From: a virus
Strand: one strand, 5' to 3'
Virus record (IMG/VR): IMGVR_UViG_3300019863_000057
Coordinates: 1-54,935 of that record
DNA: 54,935 nt
Shown one piece after another: positions 44,964-51,873 of this stretch. The stretch's first letter is position 1; the number at the start of each line of letters is the position of its first letter. Under the pieces are notes generated by a model. The model was not told the DNA's origin and did no database searches. It worked only from the letters and a program-made list of their open reading frames with translations. The position numbers and the translations under genes are program-made.

Positions 44964-45778
44964 TGTTATTTAATGGAATAAATACTATATACAATATTAA
45001 GCTTCAAAACGCTAAAGCCATAGGTGTGCCATATAGGGTATTAGATAATACCACTCTTAATGAGAAGTTCGGTATAGAAGTTGTTAAGACTATGGATGTG
45101 TTACCAGAATATCCAGTTGTTAATCTCTTAACTATAGGCGTGGCTGCAGATGATACTGCTACTAGTAGACTTAATCTTACTCGTAGTAAACATAGACCTA
45201 TAGATGCAGCATTGTTTAACCACTTACCATTTTATCTAAGACCTGTAAGTGAAGTTACTAATACACCCCCATCTGCAAAAGCTAGATTAAGAAAGAATAT
45301 CATTATAGATGGTATAGAGTATCTGGCTTGCTATGGTTATGATCTTTCTGGTATAGATTATAAAGACGATATCCTAATCTATAGTAGTTTAAAAGAAGAA
45401 TATACTAATGTTAGTAGGCTTAATACTAATGATGCTACATTTCTTAACCCAACTCCAGTAGTAACAACTGGTATCGATATAGCTAATGAAGAAAATGAGT
45501 ATGTTACTGATTTCTTAAAAGTAGAAGTCTTCTTAACCATAGATGAGGTATTAGAGATAAAACATGCTATGGATGTGTTATATGGAAGTAGTATACTTAT
45601 AACTGAATTAGGCATATGTAATAGCATCATAGACGTATCTGAAGATGGTAGTGAAGAGTGTTACGCTGCACAGATAGCTTATTTCTTAGATACTAATATC
45701 TCTATAGATGATGCTATAACAAACGAACACTTAAGATTTCATATAGACCTAGGTGGTATGGATATCTTAACTGTATAA
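44963..45778 (+). CDS. Probable phiKZ-type virion structural protein
   Basis: 271 residues. RSKHRPIDAALFNHLPFYLR then PVSEVTNTPPSAKARLRK (about residues 75-112) and a later acidic beta-rich part. I have a sense of similar conserved stretches in structural proteins of phiKZ-like phages but cannot name the homologue. It is coupled to the preceding gene (TAATG), with the RuvC-like gene 9 nt after it. Confidence 0.6.
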   Translation: MLFNGINTIYNIKLQNAKAIGVPYRVLDNTTLNEKFGIEVVKTMDVLPEYPVVNLLTIGVAADDTATSRLNLTRSKHRPIDAALFNHLPFYLRPVSEVTNTPPSAKARLRKNIIIDGIEYLACYGYDLSGIDYKDDILIYSSLKEEYTNVSRLNTNDATFLNPTPVVTTGIDIANEENEYVTDFLKVEVFLTIDEVLEIKHAMDVLYGSSILITELGICNSIIDVSEDGSEECYAAQIAYFLDTNISIDDAITNEHLRFHIDLGGMDILTV

Positions 45779-45787
45779 AGGAGTTGC

Positions 45788-46303
45788 ATGAAGTTCATCA
45801 GTATAGATCCGGGAACCATGACATGTGGAGTAGCTATATTAGACATAGATGATATTACATTAGATATAAAAGATGTAACTTCATTTACTATAACCATAAG
45901 TCCCGATGTTCCTTTAGAGTTCAGACTCTATAAACTATATGATATCTTAAAGAGGGTTATAGCTGATGTCATGCCCATGCAGTACATACATGAAGCTGGT
46001 TTCATTAATAGGTTCAGACCACAAGCTTATGGTCCTATAGCTAATGCTATATTCATGATAAGGAAAGCCTTCATAGAGTACAATAATACCTCTGGGTTGT
46101 TCTCTTATCCCCCTAAGAGTATAAAAGCTGTTGTTAGTACAGGTAATGCTGATAAGAATGATATGTTCTCAGCTATAAACAACATACCAGAGTTGAAACG
46201 GTTCTTAAAAGGAACTGAATCCGAGCATGAGATAGATGCTTACCTTATAGGTTATGTTCATCTACTAAATGTAAGGTCATGGCCAGAGTTATTACTAATC
46301 TAA
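45788..46303 (+). CDS. RuvC-like Holliday junction resolvase
   Basis: 171 residues, ATG after AAAGGAGTTGC. The RNase H-fold acidic residues are visible: Asp 7 in FISIDPGTMTCGVAI, Glu near residue 69 in YIHEAGFI, and Asp near 156 with EHEIDAYLIGY. The length matches RuvC and its phage/poxvirus A22 relatives. It cuts branched DNA produced by replication and recombination before packaging. It partners functionally with the RecJ-like and Rad50-like proteins. It lies directly upstream of the lysis genes. Confidence 0.85.
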   Translation: MKFISIDPGTMTCGVAILDIDDITLDIKDVTSFTITISPDVPLEFRLYKLYDILKRVIADVMPMQYIHEAGFINRFRPQAYGPIANAIFMIRKAFIEYNNTSGLFSYPPKSIKAVVSTGNADKNDMFSAINNIPELKRFLKGTESEHEIDAYLIGYVHLLNVRSWPELLLI

Positions 46304-46318
46304 AATAAAAGGAAAGAC

Positions 46319-46456
46319 ATGAATTTTTTAAAAGAAAAAATAAAGACAGTATTATGTCTCGATGTAGGTTGGTTTGTAGCAATACATTGTGTAACATATC
46401 TTAGTGGTATGTTAGCATTGACATTATTCATGATATTAAAATATATAGGAGTATGA
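46319..46456 (+). CDS. Small membrane protein, holin candidate
   Basis: 45 residues (MNFLKEKIKTVLCLDVGWFV then AIHCVTYLSGMLALTLFMIL and KYIGV); ATG after AAAAGGAAAGAC. The N-terminus is basic, and a hydrophobic stretch covers most of residues 11-40, giving one long or two short spans. It sits 15 nt after the resolvase gene and 1 nt before the i-spanin, so a holin or antiholin role is suggested by position. Function is inferred from context alone. Confidence 0.6.
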   Translation: MNFLKEKIKTVLCLDVGWFVAIHCVTYLSGMLALTLFMILKYIGV

Positions 46457-46457
46457 C

Positions 46458-46964
46458 ATGTTAAGTATAGTAAGTATGTTCTTAGGATCAGGTAAGTTAA
46501 CTAAATTAGGATGGATGATCATAGTTGTAGTTATAGGTATACCAACTATCATCCTTATGTTCAGATTAGTAGACCTTTATAAAGGTTATAGTGGATTCGA
46601 GAGTAAAGAAGTTAAGCTAGCTAAGTCTAGAGCTAATATAGATGTCTTACAGAGTGTTATAGTAGAGAAAGACAAACTACTAAAAGAGAAAGATAAGGTA
46701 GCTAAAGTAACACATGATATCACTTCTGATCATGCTGAGAGTTACAATAAGTTACAAGCTAAGACTAATAAAATCTTAGTTAAGATAAGTAATGATAATA
46801 TCAAGCATAAACATAGTTCTACTGTAGTCATGCCACAAGCTACCACTAAACAACCTGAAGAAGGTCATATAGTACTTAATAGGACTACATATGAAAATAT
46901 AGGTACTGAAGATATGGATGCTATATATGATATGTATAACACAATAAATAACATAGGTGAGTAA
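46458..46964 (+). CDS. Inner-membrane spanin (Rz-like)
   Basis: 168 residues with one N-terminal membrane span (GWMIIVVVIGIPTIILMFRL, about residues 18-37) and a long charged coiled-coil periplasmic part (VDVLQ... IVEKDKLLKEKDKVAKV and similar). This is the i-spanin topology. The following gene is a lipoprotein with the start 1 nt after its stop, as in Rz/Rz1 pairs. The complex bridges inner and outer membranes and disrupts the outer one at lysis. It confirms a Gram-negative host. Confidence 0.75.
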   Translation: MLSIVSMFLGSGKLTKLGWMIIVVVIGIPTIILMFRLVDLYKGYSGFESKEVKLAKSRANIDVLQSVIVEKDKLLKEKDKVAKVTHDITSDHAESYNKLQAKTNKILVKISNDNIKHKHSSTVVMPQATTKQPEEGHIVLNRTTYENIGTEDMDAIYDMYNTINNIGE

Positions 46965-46965
46965 C

Positions 46966-47265
46966 ATGAAATTCTTAATCTTATTATATGTCACACTCTT
47001 AGTAACAGGATGCTCTTTTAAACAAGAGCCTGTTTATGTAACGAAAGTAAAACTTGAATATATACCTATACCTAACTCTTTATTAGTAGATGATATTATA
47101 TTACCTAAGCCTCCTATGAGAGAAGCTTATATAATAGCGGGTCCTATCGATAGAGGTACTATGGATAATGTCCTTATAATTAATCTATATAAAGCTGTAG
47201 GTGAGTATAAACTAAAGCTTAAAGCCATACGTGATTTTGATAAAAACATAACAAATAATAAATAG
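46966..47265 (+). CDS. Outer-membrane lipoprotein spanin (Rz1-like)
   Basis: 99 residues from ATG 46966 (a GTG three codons earlier would lie inside the previous gene). The signal peptide MKFLILLYVTLLVTGC ends in a lipobox with Cys 16 as the lipid anchor. The mature part is Pro-rich (YIPIPNSLLVDDIILPKPPM), like o-spanins. It pairs with the i-spanin gene directly upstream. Confidence 0.75.
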   Translation: MKFLILLYVTLLVTGCSFKQEPVYVTKVKLEYIPIPNSLLVDDIILPKPPMREAYIIAGPIDRGTMDNVLIINLYKAVGEYKLKLKAIRDFDKNITNNK

Positions 47266-47293
47266 ATATACTAGAGATTTCTCTAGTATATCT
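47264..47293. terminator. Bidirectional terminator hairpin
   Basis: A 14-bp perfect stem with a 2-nt loop between the o-spanin gene (+) and the spike gene ending at 47306 (-). Confidence 0.65.
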
Positions 47294-47305
47294 GATAGTT
47301 GTTTT

Positions 47306-48301
47306 TTAATTAACTGGAGGACTTGTATTAATGCCTAAGTTACCAGTGTGTTCATGTAACTTATCTATACTAGTGCCATCATGTTTGATAGTACCACCTT
47401 TAAATGTTGTAGCAGATGATGTTATGCTAACAGCATCAGATTTTAACGAGAATGATGAGCAGTCTATATTAACTAAATTAGTTTTTATATCTACATTGTT
47501 CAGGATGTTAGTAGTCAAGCTTCCAGCACTACTGTCAAGCTTGATGTTATTACCTTTATCATCTTTAGTTTCTATATAACCATCATCACCATGTACAGTT
47601 ATATCATACTTAGCTGTAGTACCTTCCATATGTGTGTGAAGCATATCTTTAGTACTATCAAGCTTGATACTGTTCTTCTTACCATCAAGTATCTCTATAT
47701 AACCATCATCAGTTTTGATAGTGATATCATACTTAGTATACTCTCCATATTTGTCAGTAGTATGTATCTTAACCTCTTTGTTCTTAGGAGAGAATGTAAC
47801 AGTATATCTATCTTCTATAGGATCCTCAGACTTATCTAAAGTAGACTTATCTGAAAATGTATATACTACATGCTCTTCTTTCCTAAGAGTTAAGTCAGTT
47901 AGCTCTACAGACCAATAGTACTCATCTCTGTTACTATATCTATACAGAGTTATATATTCGCCTTTACAGACGTTAGGGGGGGTTATCTGATTGTTATCTT
48001 TTATCCAGTTAGCATATAGATATCTAGTTCTATTTATAGTGATATCCTCTAAACTCTTAATATAAAGAGGATCGAACTCTTCAGTCTTCTTAACCTTCCT
48101 CTCTTTGATCTTCTTCTGTATCCACTTATCTTCTTTACTAAGATCCCCTCCTATACTATATAGCTTCTCTACAGGATACACTTTTATCTTAAACTCATTA
48201 TCTACATTATCTTCTACAACAACTCCGAAGCTATACCTATGTAACTTACTAAGGTCTAGTGTATTAAGCTGTGCAGTGTTATCACTAGGGTCATTAGTCA
48301 T
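47306..48301 (-). CDS. Baseplate central-spike protein (gpV/gp5-like)
   Basis: 331 residues. The first ~160 residues have an OB-like beta-rich pattern (HRYSFGVVVEDNVDNEFKIK, YITLYRYSNRDEYYWSVELT). From about 170 on there is a repetitive beta-helix-like part: KYDITIKTDDGYIEILDGKK and KYDITVHGDDGYIETKDDKG, each followed by SIKLDS or NIKLDS. The end is FKGGTIKHDGTSIDKLHEHT, the His-containing tip pattern of P2 gpV-type spikes. It would form the membrane-piercing needle. The upstream neighbour at 48326 is also structural-looking. Confidence 0.7.
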   Translation of the reverse strand: MTNDPSDNTAQLNTLDLSKLHRYSFGVVVEDNVDNEFKIKVYPVEKLYSIGGDLSKEDKWIQKKIKERKVKKTEEFDPLYIKSLEDITINRTRYLYANWIKDNNQITPPNVCKGEYITLYRYSNRDEYYWSVELTDLTLRKEEHVVYTFSDKSTLDKSEDPIEDRYTVTFSPKNKEVKIHTTDKYGEYTKYDITIKTDDGYIEILDGKKNSIKLDSTKDMLHTHMEGTTAKYDITVHGDDGYIETKDDKGNNIKLDSSAGSLTTNILNNVDIKTNLVNIDCSSFSLKSDAVSITSSATTFKGGTIKHDGTSIDKLHEHTGNLGINTSPPVN

Positions 48302-48325
48302 AGTGCCTCCTTAATCATATGTCTT

Positions 48326-49339
48326 CTAGCCGAACAGTTTACCAGTAGCTTTAAATGTGTTAGTTATATAGGCAGAGATGGTATTAAGAACAGACTTATC
48401 ATCACTACTTAAAGTAGCTATCTTAATAATACCTAGTGCCATGTTCACAAGCTGTAAATAGAAATAGATAACAAAAGAAACTGCTGTTACATATTTAGCC
48501 ATAGCACCTATGTAGTTAACGAAGTTCTCGAAATCATCTTTACTCATTTTTAACTTATCTTTCTCTATAGCCTTCTGAACTATATCTAGCTTAGTTATAA
48601 GCATAGTTAAACTACCATTAGTATTCTCTAGTGTCTCCATGTTAAGAGTACTACCATGTGTTAATAACTCATCAGCTACTTCTTTAAGTTCCATGTAGTT
48701 GGATACAAGTTTCTTAACAGGTTTTCTATCTACTATAATTTTCTTGTTTATAGCCATACTAACATCTTTGTTTAATGTATCTACTATAGCTTCTATACCC
48801 TTAATAGTATTCTTACTGATCCTAAGATCTATATTATCTTTCTTACTATTAACAAGCCTATCTAACATACTATCGAACTCATTGATGTAGTCATCTAGAG
48901 TTGCAACTAGATCTACATTATCAGCGATGATCTTAACACCATCTTTTAACTTAATATCGAAGCCAGCTAATACAGGGGCTTTCTTATTAGCTATAGATGT
49001 AAATAATGCACCGTCTTTGATCATGTCAGTAAGTACAGATCTCTGTCTATAAAGATCAGTGATGTTAGGTGTTACAGTCTCATAACTCTGCATGTCATCT
49101 ATGAATATAGAAGTGTTAAGAAAATACTTATTAATAGACTTTATGCCAGACTGTATAGCTATATCTATCTTATAGAAGATATTATCTATGAACTTAACCT
49201 CAGTACCAGGTTTAAAATCAGGTTCATACTCTGCATATCTCTCTTGCTCCTCAGTAGTAGATATACTCATAGGGTAGGCAACCATACCTAATGTATTTCT
49301 AGTAGTAGTGTTTATTTTTTCTATAGTGTTGTTTAGCAT
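48326..49339 (-). CDS. Probable virion protein with C-terminal hydrophobic segments
   Basis: 337 residues, mostly helical, with a hydrophobic pair near the end (AKYVTAVSFVIYFYLQLVNM followed by ALGIIKIATL, about residues 284-313). The start ATG lies inside the 3' end of the upstream gene by 7 nt. The role is not recognised; its placement next to the spike gene suggests a tail or baseplate component. Confidence 0.6.
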   Translation of the reverse strand: MLNNTIEKINTTTRNTLGMVAYPMSISTTEEQERYAEYEPDFKPGTEVKFIDNIFYKIDIAIQSGIKSINKYFLNTSIFIDDMQSYETVTPNITDLYRQRSVLTDMIKDGALFTSIANKKAPVLAGFDIKLKDGVKIIADNVDLVATLDDYINEFDSMLDRLVNSKKDNIDLRISKNTIKGIEAIVDTLNKDVSMAINKKIIVDRKPVKKLVSNYMELKEVADELLTHGSTLNMETLENTNGSLTMLITKLDIVQKAIEKDKLKMSKDDFENFVNYIGAMAKYVTAVSFVIYFYLQLVNMALGIIKIATLSSDDKSVLNTISAYITNTFKATGKLFG

Positions 49340-49812
49340 GTTAAATCCTTGTTTAAGAAGTCATTTATAAATAACTCATTTTTTATTAGTTTATATAGGT
49401 GTTCAGATGTGTTCTTGTTAGCATCTACATCGAACTCACATAAGTCTCTGTTATAGGATAAATATGCGGCTACTATGTTACTAACAACTACTACTAGTCT
49501 TATAGTAGAAGTAAGATACTTAACGGTAGGATCATCACTAGGGTATTGTTTCCTTAGTGTAGATACACATCTATTAAGATCCTTTATGATATATTTATTA
49601 GCAGTATGTTTCTTAGTCATCAGCTTTATGTATGACTTAAGCATGCCCATATCAGTGATGTAAGAGTTTATGGTATCTGTTATAGATAAAATATTCTCCA
49701 CATGACTCATGACAGCTTCATGAAGTATGTTAGCTTGGTTCTTGAGTAGTCGTACTTCTCTGCTATGCTCTTCTAGTTTTCTATGTCTAGGATGCTCTAC
49801 TTGGTATTCCAT
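49333..49812 (-). CDS. Helical protein, unknown
   Basis: 159 residues, ATG after AAAGGAACTAAAAT. Basic and coiled-coil-like N-terminal half (HPRHRKLEEHSREVRLLKNQ), hydrophobic helical middle (VVVVSNIVAAYL), acidic end. It overlaps its downstream neighbour by 7 nt and is the first gene after cassette B. No recognised family. Confidence 0.65.
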   Translation of the reverse strand: MEYQVEHPRHRKLEEHSREVRLLKNQANILHEAVMSHVENILSITDTINSYITDMGMLKSYIKLMTKKHTANKYIIKDLNRCVSTLRKQYPSDDPTVKYLTSTIRLVVVVSNIVAAYLSYNRDLCEFDVDANKNTSEHLYKLIKNELFINDFLNKDLTC

Positions 49813-49953
49813 ATTTTAGTTCCTTTAGATAATGATATTTTCAAGCCAATTAGCTAATATAGAAAAAGCAGTTTGGTTATGTAACTGTACTGTATAGGTA
49901 TGTGGTTATCTATAGTAGTCCTATCTATGTGATATAAATATTTATTTTTGTCA

Positions 49954-49970
49954 GTTAGTATATTATGAGT
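49954..49970 (+). promoter_or_regulatory. Putative plus-strand promoter of RNA-1 (B)
   Basis: GTTAGTATATTATGAGT matches the box at 23671-23687 of cassette A, 14 of 17 or better, and resembles the TATATTAC core. Confidence 0.45.
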
Positions 49971-49971
49971 A

Positions 49972-50127
49972 ATGTAATAGTTACTCTAGAACTTACTGAT
50001 GGCCTGGACAGGATTCCAGGGGAATGTAAGGGCAGGACCAGAGTGGAGTCTCAGACGAAACGACTAACCTACACTAGCTGGAAAAAAGAGGGTATACTAG
50101 GGGACCGGCTTGCTTATACTTTTTTTA
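49972..50127 (+). ncRNA. Candidate structured RNA-1, copy B
   Basis: GC-rich island (49996-50110). CTGATG (49996-50001) can pair with CACTAG (50072-50077) as in copy A. Inside are CCTGG/CCAGG, CCA/TGG and GTC/GAC hairpins, and GTAAGG can pair with CCTAC. It ends with GTATA...TATAC followed by seven T (50120-50126), a plus-strand terminator. An 80-codon frame starting at 49965 crosses it but has no ribosome binding site and no counterpart in copy A. Confidence 0.55.
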
Positions 50128-50171
50128 ATATAAGAGCGTCAAAAGAAGTTACCAGCTGTAATAAAAAAATA

Positions 50172-50188
50172 CTAGCTTATAAAGCTAG
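50172..50188 (+). other. Conserved hairpin of the cassette (B)
   Basis: CTAGCTT pairs with AAGCTAG around an ATA loop. The same position in copy A has a different but equally perfect stem. Confidence 0.5.
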
Positions 50189-50269
50189 AGAAGCTACTAT
50201 AAAGTAGAAGTTATAGTAGTTACTATAGAAGCTATAATATAAGAGAAGATAGAGATATAATAATAGTAG

Positions 50270-50282
50270 TAATATTACCATA
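50270..50282 (+). promoter_or_regulatory. Putative plus-strand promoter of RNA-2 (B)
   Basis: TAATATTACCATA, identical in copy A at 24064-24076. Confidence 0.4.
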
Positions 50283-50285
50283 ATA

Positions 50286-50500
50286 ACTTAAGCTTATAAG
50301 CTTAAGTAGATATAGGCTCTTACAGTATCTTAATGGCAGATATCTTAACCAAGATGTGATGGTGTTGCTCTTGACTTTGTGTTCATGGCAGATGTTCTGT
50401 ATGTATCTATATGACACATTAAGACACCTAGAAGATATAAATATATGATATCTATACAAATACTAGTCTTAACTTAAATAAGAGCTTCTAGAGGCTAGTA
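50286..50500 (+). ncRNA. Candidate structured RNA-2, copy B
   Basis: Opens with a 22-nt palindrome (stem ACTTAAGCT/AGCTTAAGT). GGCTCTTA (50315-50322) pairs with TAAGAGCT (50479-50486) using one G.U pair where copy A has A-U. The inner hairpin ATATCTT-AACC-AAGATGT has a U.G where copy A has U-A. The 3' end keeps AAGAGCTTCTnnAGGCT from copy A. The middle (50380-50470) is variable. Confidence 0.6.
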
Positions 50501-50521
50501 TGAAACAAAAAAAGAAAATGT

Positions 50522-50552
50522 ACATAACATAGGCTAAGGACCTATGTTATGT
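50522..50552 (-). terminator. Intrinsic terminator behind 50542-50865
   Basis: A perfect 12-bp stem (ACATAACATAGG with CCTATGTTATGT) followed on the minus strand by ACATTTTCTTTTTTTG. It shields cassette B from minus-strand transcripts, as 24355-24384 does for cassette A. Confidence 0.7.
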
Positions 50553-50865
50553 CATCTCTATTTAGTACATATACTATCCAAGCATCTAACCTAGCTAGAT
50601 CACACATATACTCCGCTTCTTCATTATGCATACCATGTTCATCCAAATATTTGTCTACAGCTTTTAGACCATGTGTTGTAGGTATGTCATCCCTACATTT
50701 ATCATCAGTTATGTGATTAAAGATGATATCATATACATCCATCTCTTCTACAGTTAGACTGTGATTAAATGCTGCATCATAATACCACTTAAAATCTCTA
50801 TCTGGTATGCTAGTAAGTGAGAACATGCTAGCTAGTTTTAATAGTTCTATTTTAGTTTTACTCAT
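50542..50865 (-). CDS. Small acidic protein, unknown
   Basis: 107 residues, ATG after AAAGGATAAGAC. Acidic and helical, with DDKCRDDIPTTHGLKAVDKY in the middle and a Cys/Leu/Trp-containing C-terminal helix. It is the second gene of the DHH operon, 10 nt after it. No recognised family. Confidence 0.65.
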   Translation of the reverse strand: MSKTKIELLKLASMFSLTSIPDRDFKWYYDAAFNHSLTVEEMDVYDIIFNHITDDKCRDDIPTTHGLKAVDKYLDEHGMHNEEAEYMCDLARLDAWIVYVLNRDDIT

Positions 50866-50875
50866 GTCTTATCCT

Positions 50876-51757
50876 TTAAAGTTTACTATCTAGTAGTAAT
50901 GGTAAGTCTTTTAAGGTTATCTTAGCTCCACTAGCTTGCTTGTGACCTCCTCCTCCTAATGCCGTAGCTACCGAGCTTACAGCTGGTAAACCATCCATAG
51001 ATCTCATAGATAAAACTACATCACCATCTTCAGTTATGAAATACATCAATGCTGGTTTATTATAAGTAGTACATATAGTGTTACCTAGCTCACTTATATT
51101 TTCAGTAGCATTGATAGCCATGAACTCTTGACCTTGTAATGTTAATGGTCTTACCTTAGTTATCTTACCCATAACCATAGCATCCATCTTCTGTACTAAT
51201 ATACTACCAGTATTTTTTAATGCATAAACAGTACCCTCATCATGCCCATTATTAATAGCTTCCCAAAAGCTATCTATGTTGTTAGGTACTACTAGTAGTC
51301 TTAGAGCCTCATTTACTTCTTTAGACATGTCTAGCTCAAATTTCCATAGATCTCTATCTTCTACATACTCGAAGAAGAATCTAGGATAACCTGGTTGAAA
51401 ATAGTCATATGCTATAGTAGCTCCAGATCTATTCATATCGAAAACTACTTCTAAGTTACCATCAGCTTCTTCTTCTATACCAGCAAGTTTCTCTTCAGCT
51501 GTTTTATGGTGATCTAAGACTACCACTTTAAATGCTTGCGATGTAAGTACTAATAGGTCTTCTCTATCTATAGAGAAATCTACAAAATAGATAGTATCAG
51601 ATAACTCATAAGTCTTATGCATGATAAGCTTATTTTCCTCACCATAATTACAGAATATGACCTCACATGCTAGGTCGTTACTTTCACGTGATCTTTTAAC
51701 TATAGCTGCTGCAGCTAAACCATCCATACAATTTTTATGTGCTATAATATATACCAT
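50876..51757 (-). CDS. DHH-DHHA1 phosphoesterase (NrnA-like)
   Basis: 293 residues. DHH motifs in order: IIAHKNCMDGLAAA (residues 4-17), YFVDFSID (57-64), VVVLDHHKTAEE (73-84), YVEDRDLWKFE near 140, and the DHHA1 motif LGGGGHKQASGAK (267-279). It lacks RecJ-specific extra domains and is close in size to NrnA-type oligoribonucleases/pAp or cyclic-dinucleotide phosphodiesterases. The substrate cannot be told from sequence: nanoRNA, pApA or cyclic-nucleotide signals of host defence are all possible. The gene has its own promoter at 51791-51807. Confidence 0.85.
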   Translation of the reverse strand: MVYIIAHKNCMDGLAAAAIVKRSRESNDLACEVIFCNYGEENKLIMHKTYELSDTIYFVDFSIDREDLLVLTSQAFKVVVLDHHKTAEEKLAGIEEEADGNLEVVFDMNRSGATIAYDYFQPGYPRFFFEYVEDRDLWKFELDMSKEVNEALRLLVVPNNIDSFWEAINNGHDEGTVYALKNTGSILVQKMDAMVMGKITKVRPLTLQGQEFMAINATENISELGNTICTTYNKPALMYFITEDGDVVLSMRSMDGLPAVSSVATALGGGGHKQASGAKITLKDLPLLLDSKL

Positions 51758-51790
51758 TATAGACTCCTATGTTTTTATTAGACCTATTTG

Positions 51791-51807
51791 GTCATATAAG
51801 TAATATA
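51791..51807 (-). promoter_or_regulatory. Conserved phage promoter (TATATTAC type)
   Basis: The minus-strand sequence is TATATTACTTATATGAC, 34 nt upstream of the start at 51757. The divergent Rad50-like gene starts at 51874. Confidence 0.75.
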
Positions 51808-51873
51808 TAACCGAAATAAGCATGAGTATATGCTTTACTACACTAGATATTTTAGTTGCAGAAGGAGTCATTT

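Larger units (their letters stand above)
49954..50552 (+). repeat. Non-coding cassette B (copy of the cassette at 23671)
   Basis: Same order of parts as cassette A: promoter-like box (49954-49970), GC-rich RNA-1 (49972-50127), AGCTT hairpin (50172-50188), shared tract AGATAGAGATATAATAAT, second box (50270-50282), ACTTAAGCT hairpin, RNA-2 (50286-50500), minus-strand terminator (50522-50552). RNA-1 differs greatly in sequence from copy A; RNA-2 is strongly conserved in its 5' 65 bases. Confidence 0.8.

Noticed and set aside
49965-50207. 80-codon plus-strand ORF through cassette B
   Set aside because: It has no ribosome binding site, runs through a terminator-like hairpin with seven T, and cassette A has no corresponding frame, so the cassette is better read as RNA.
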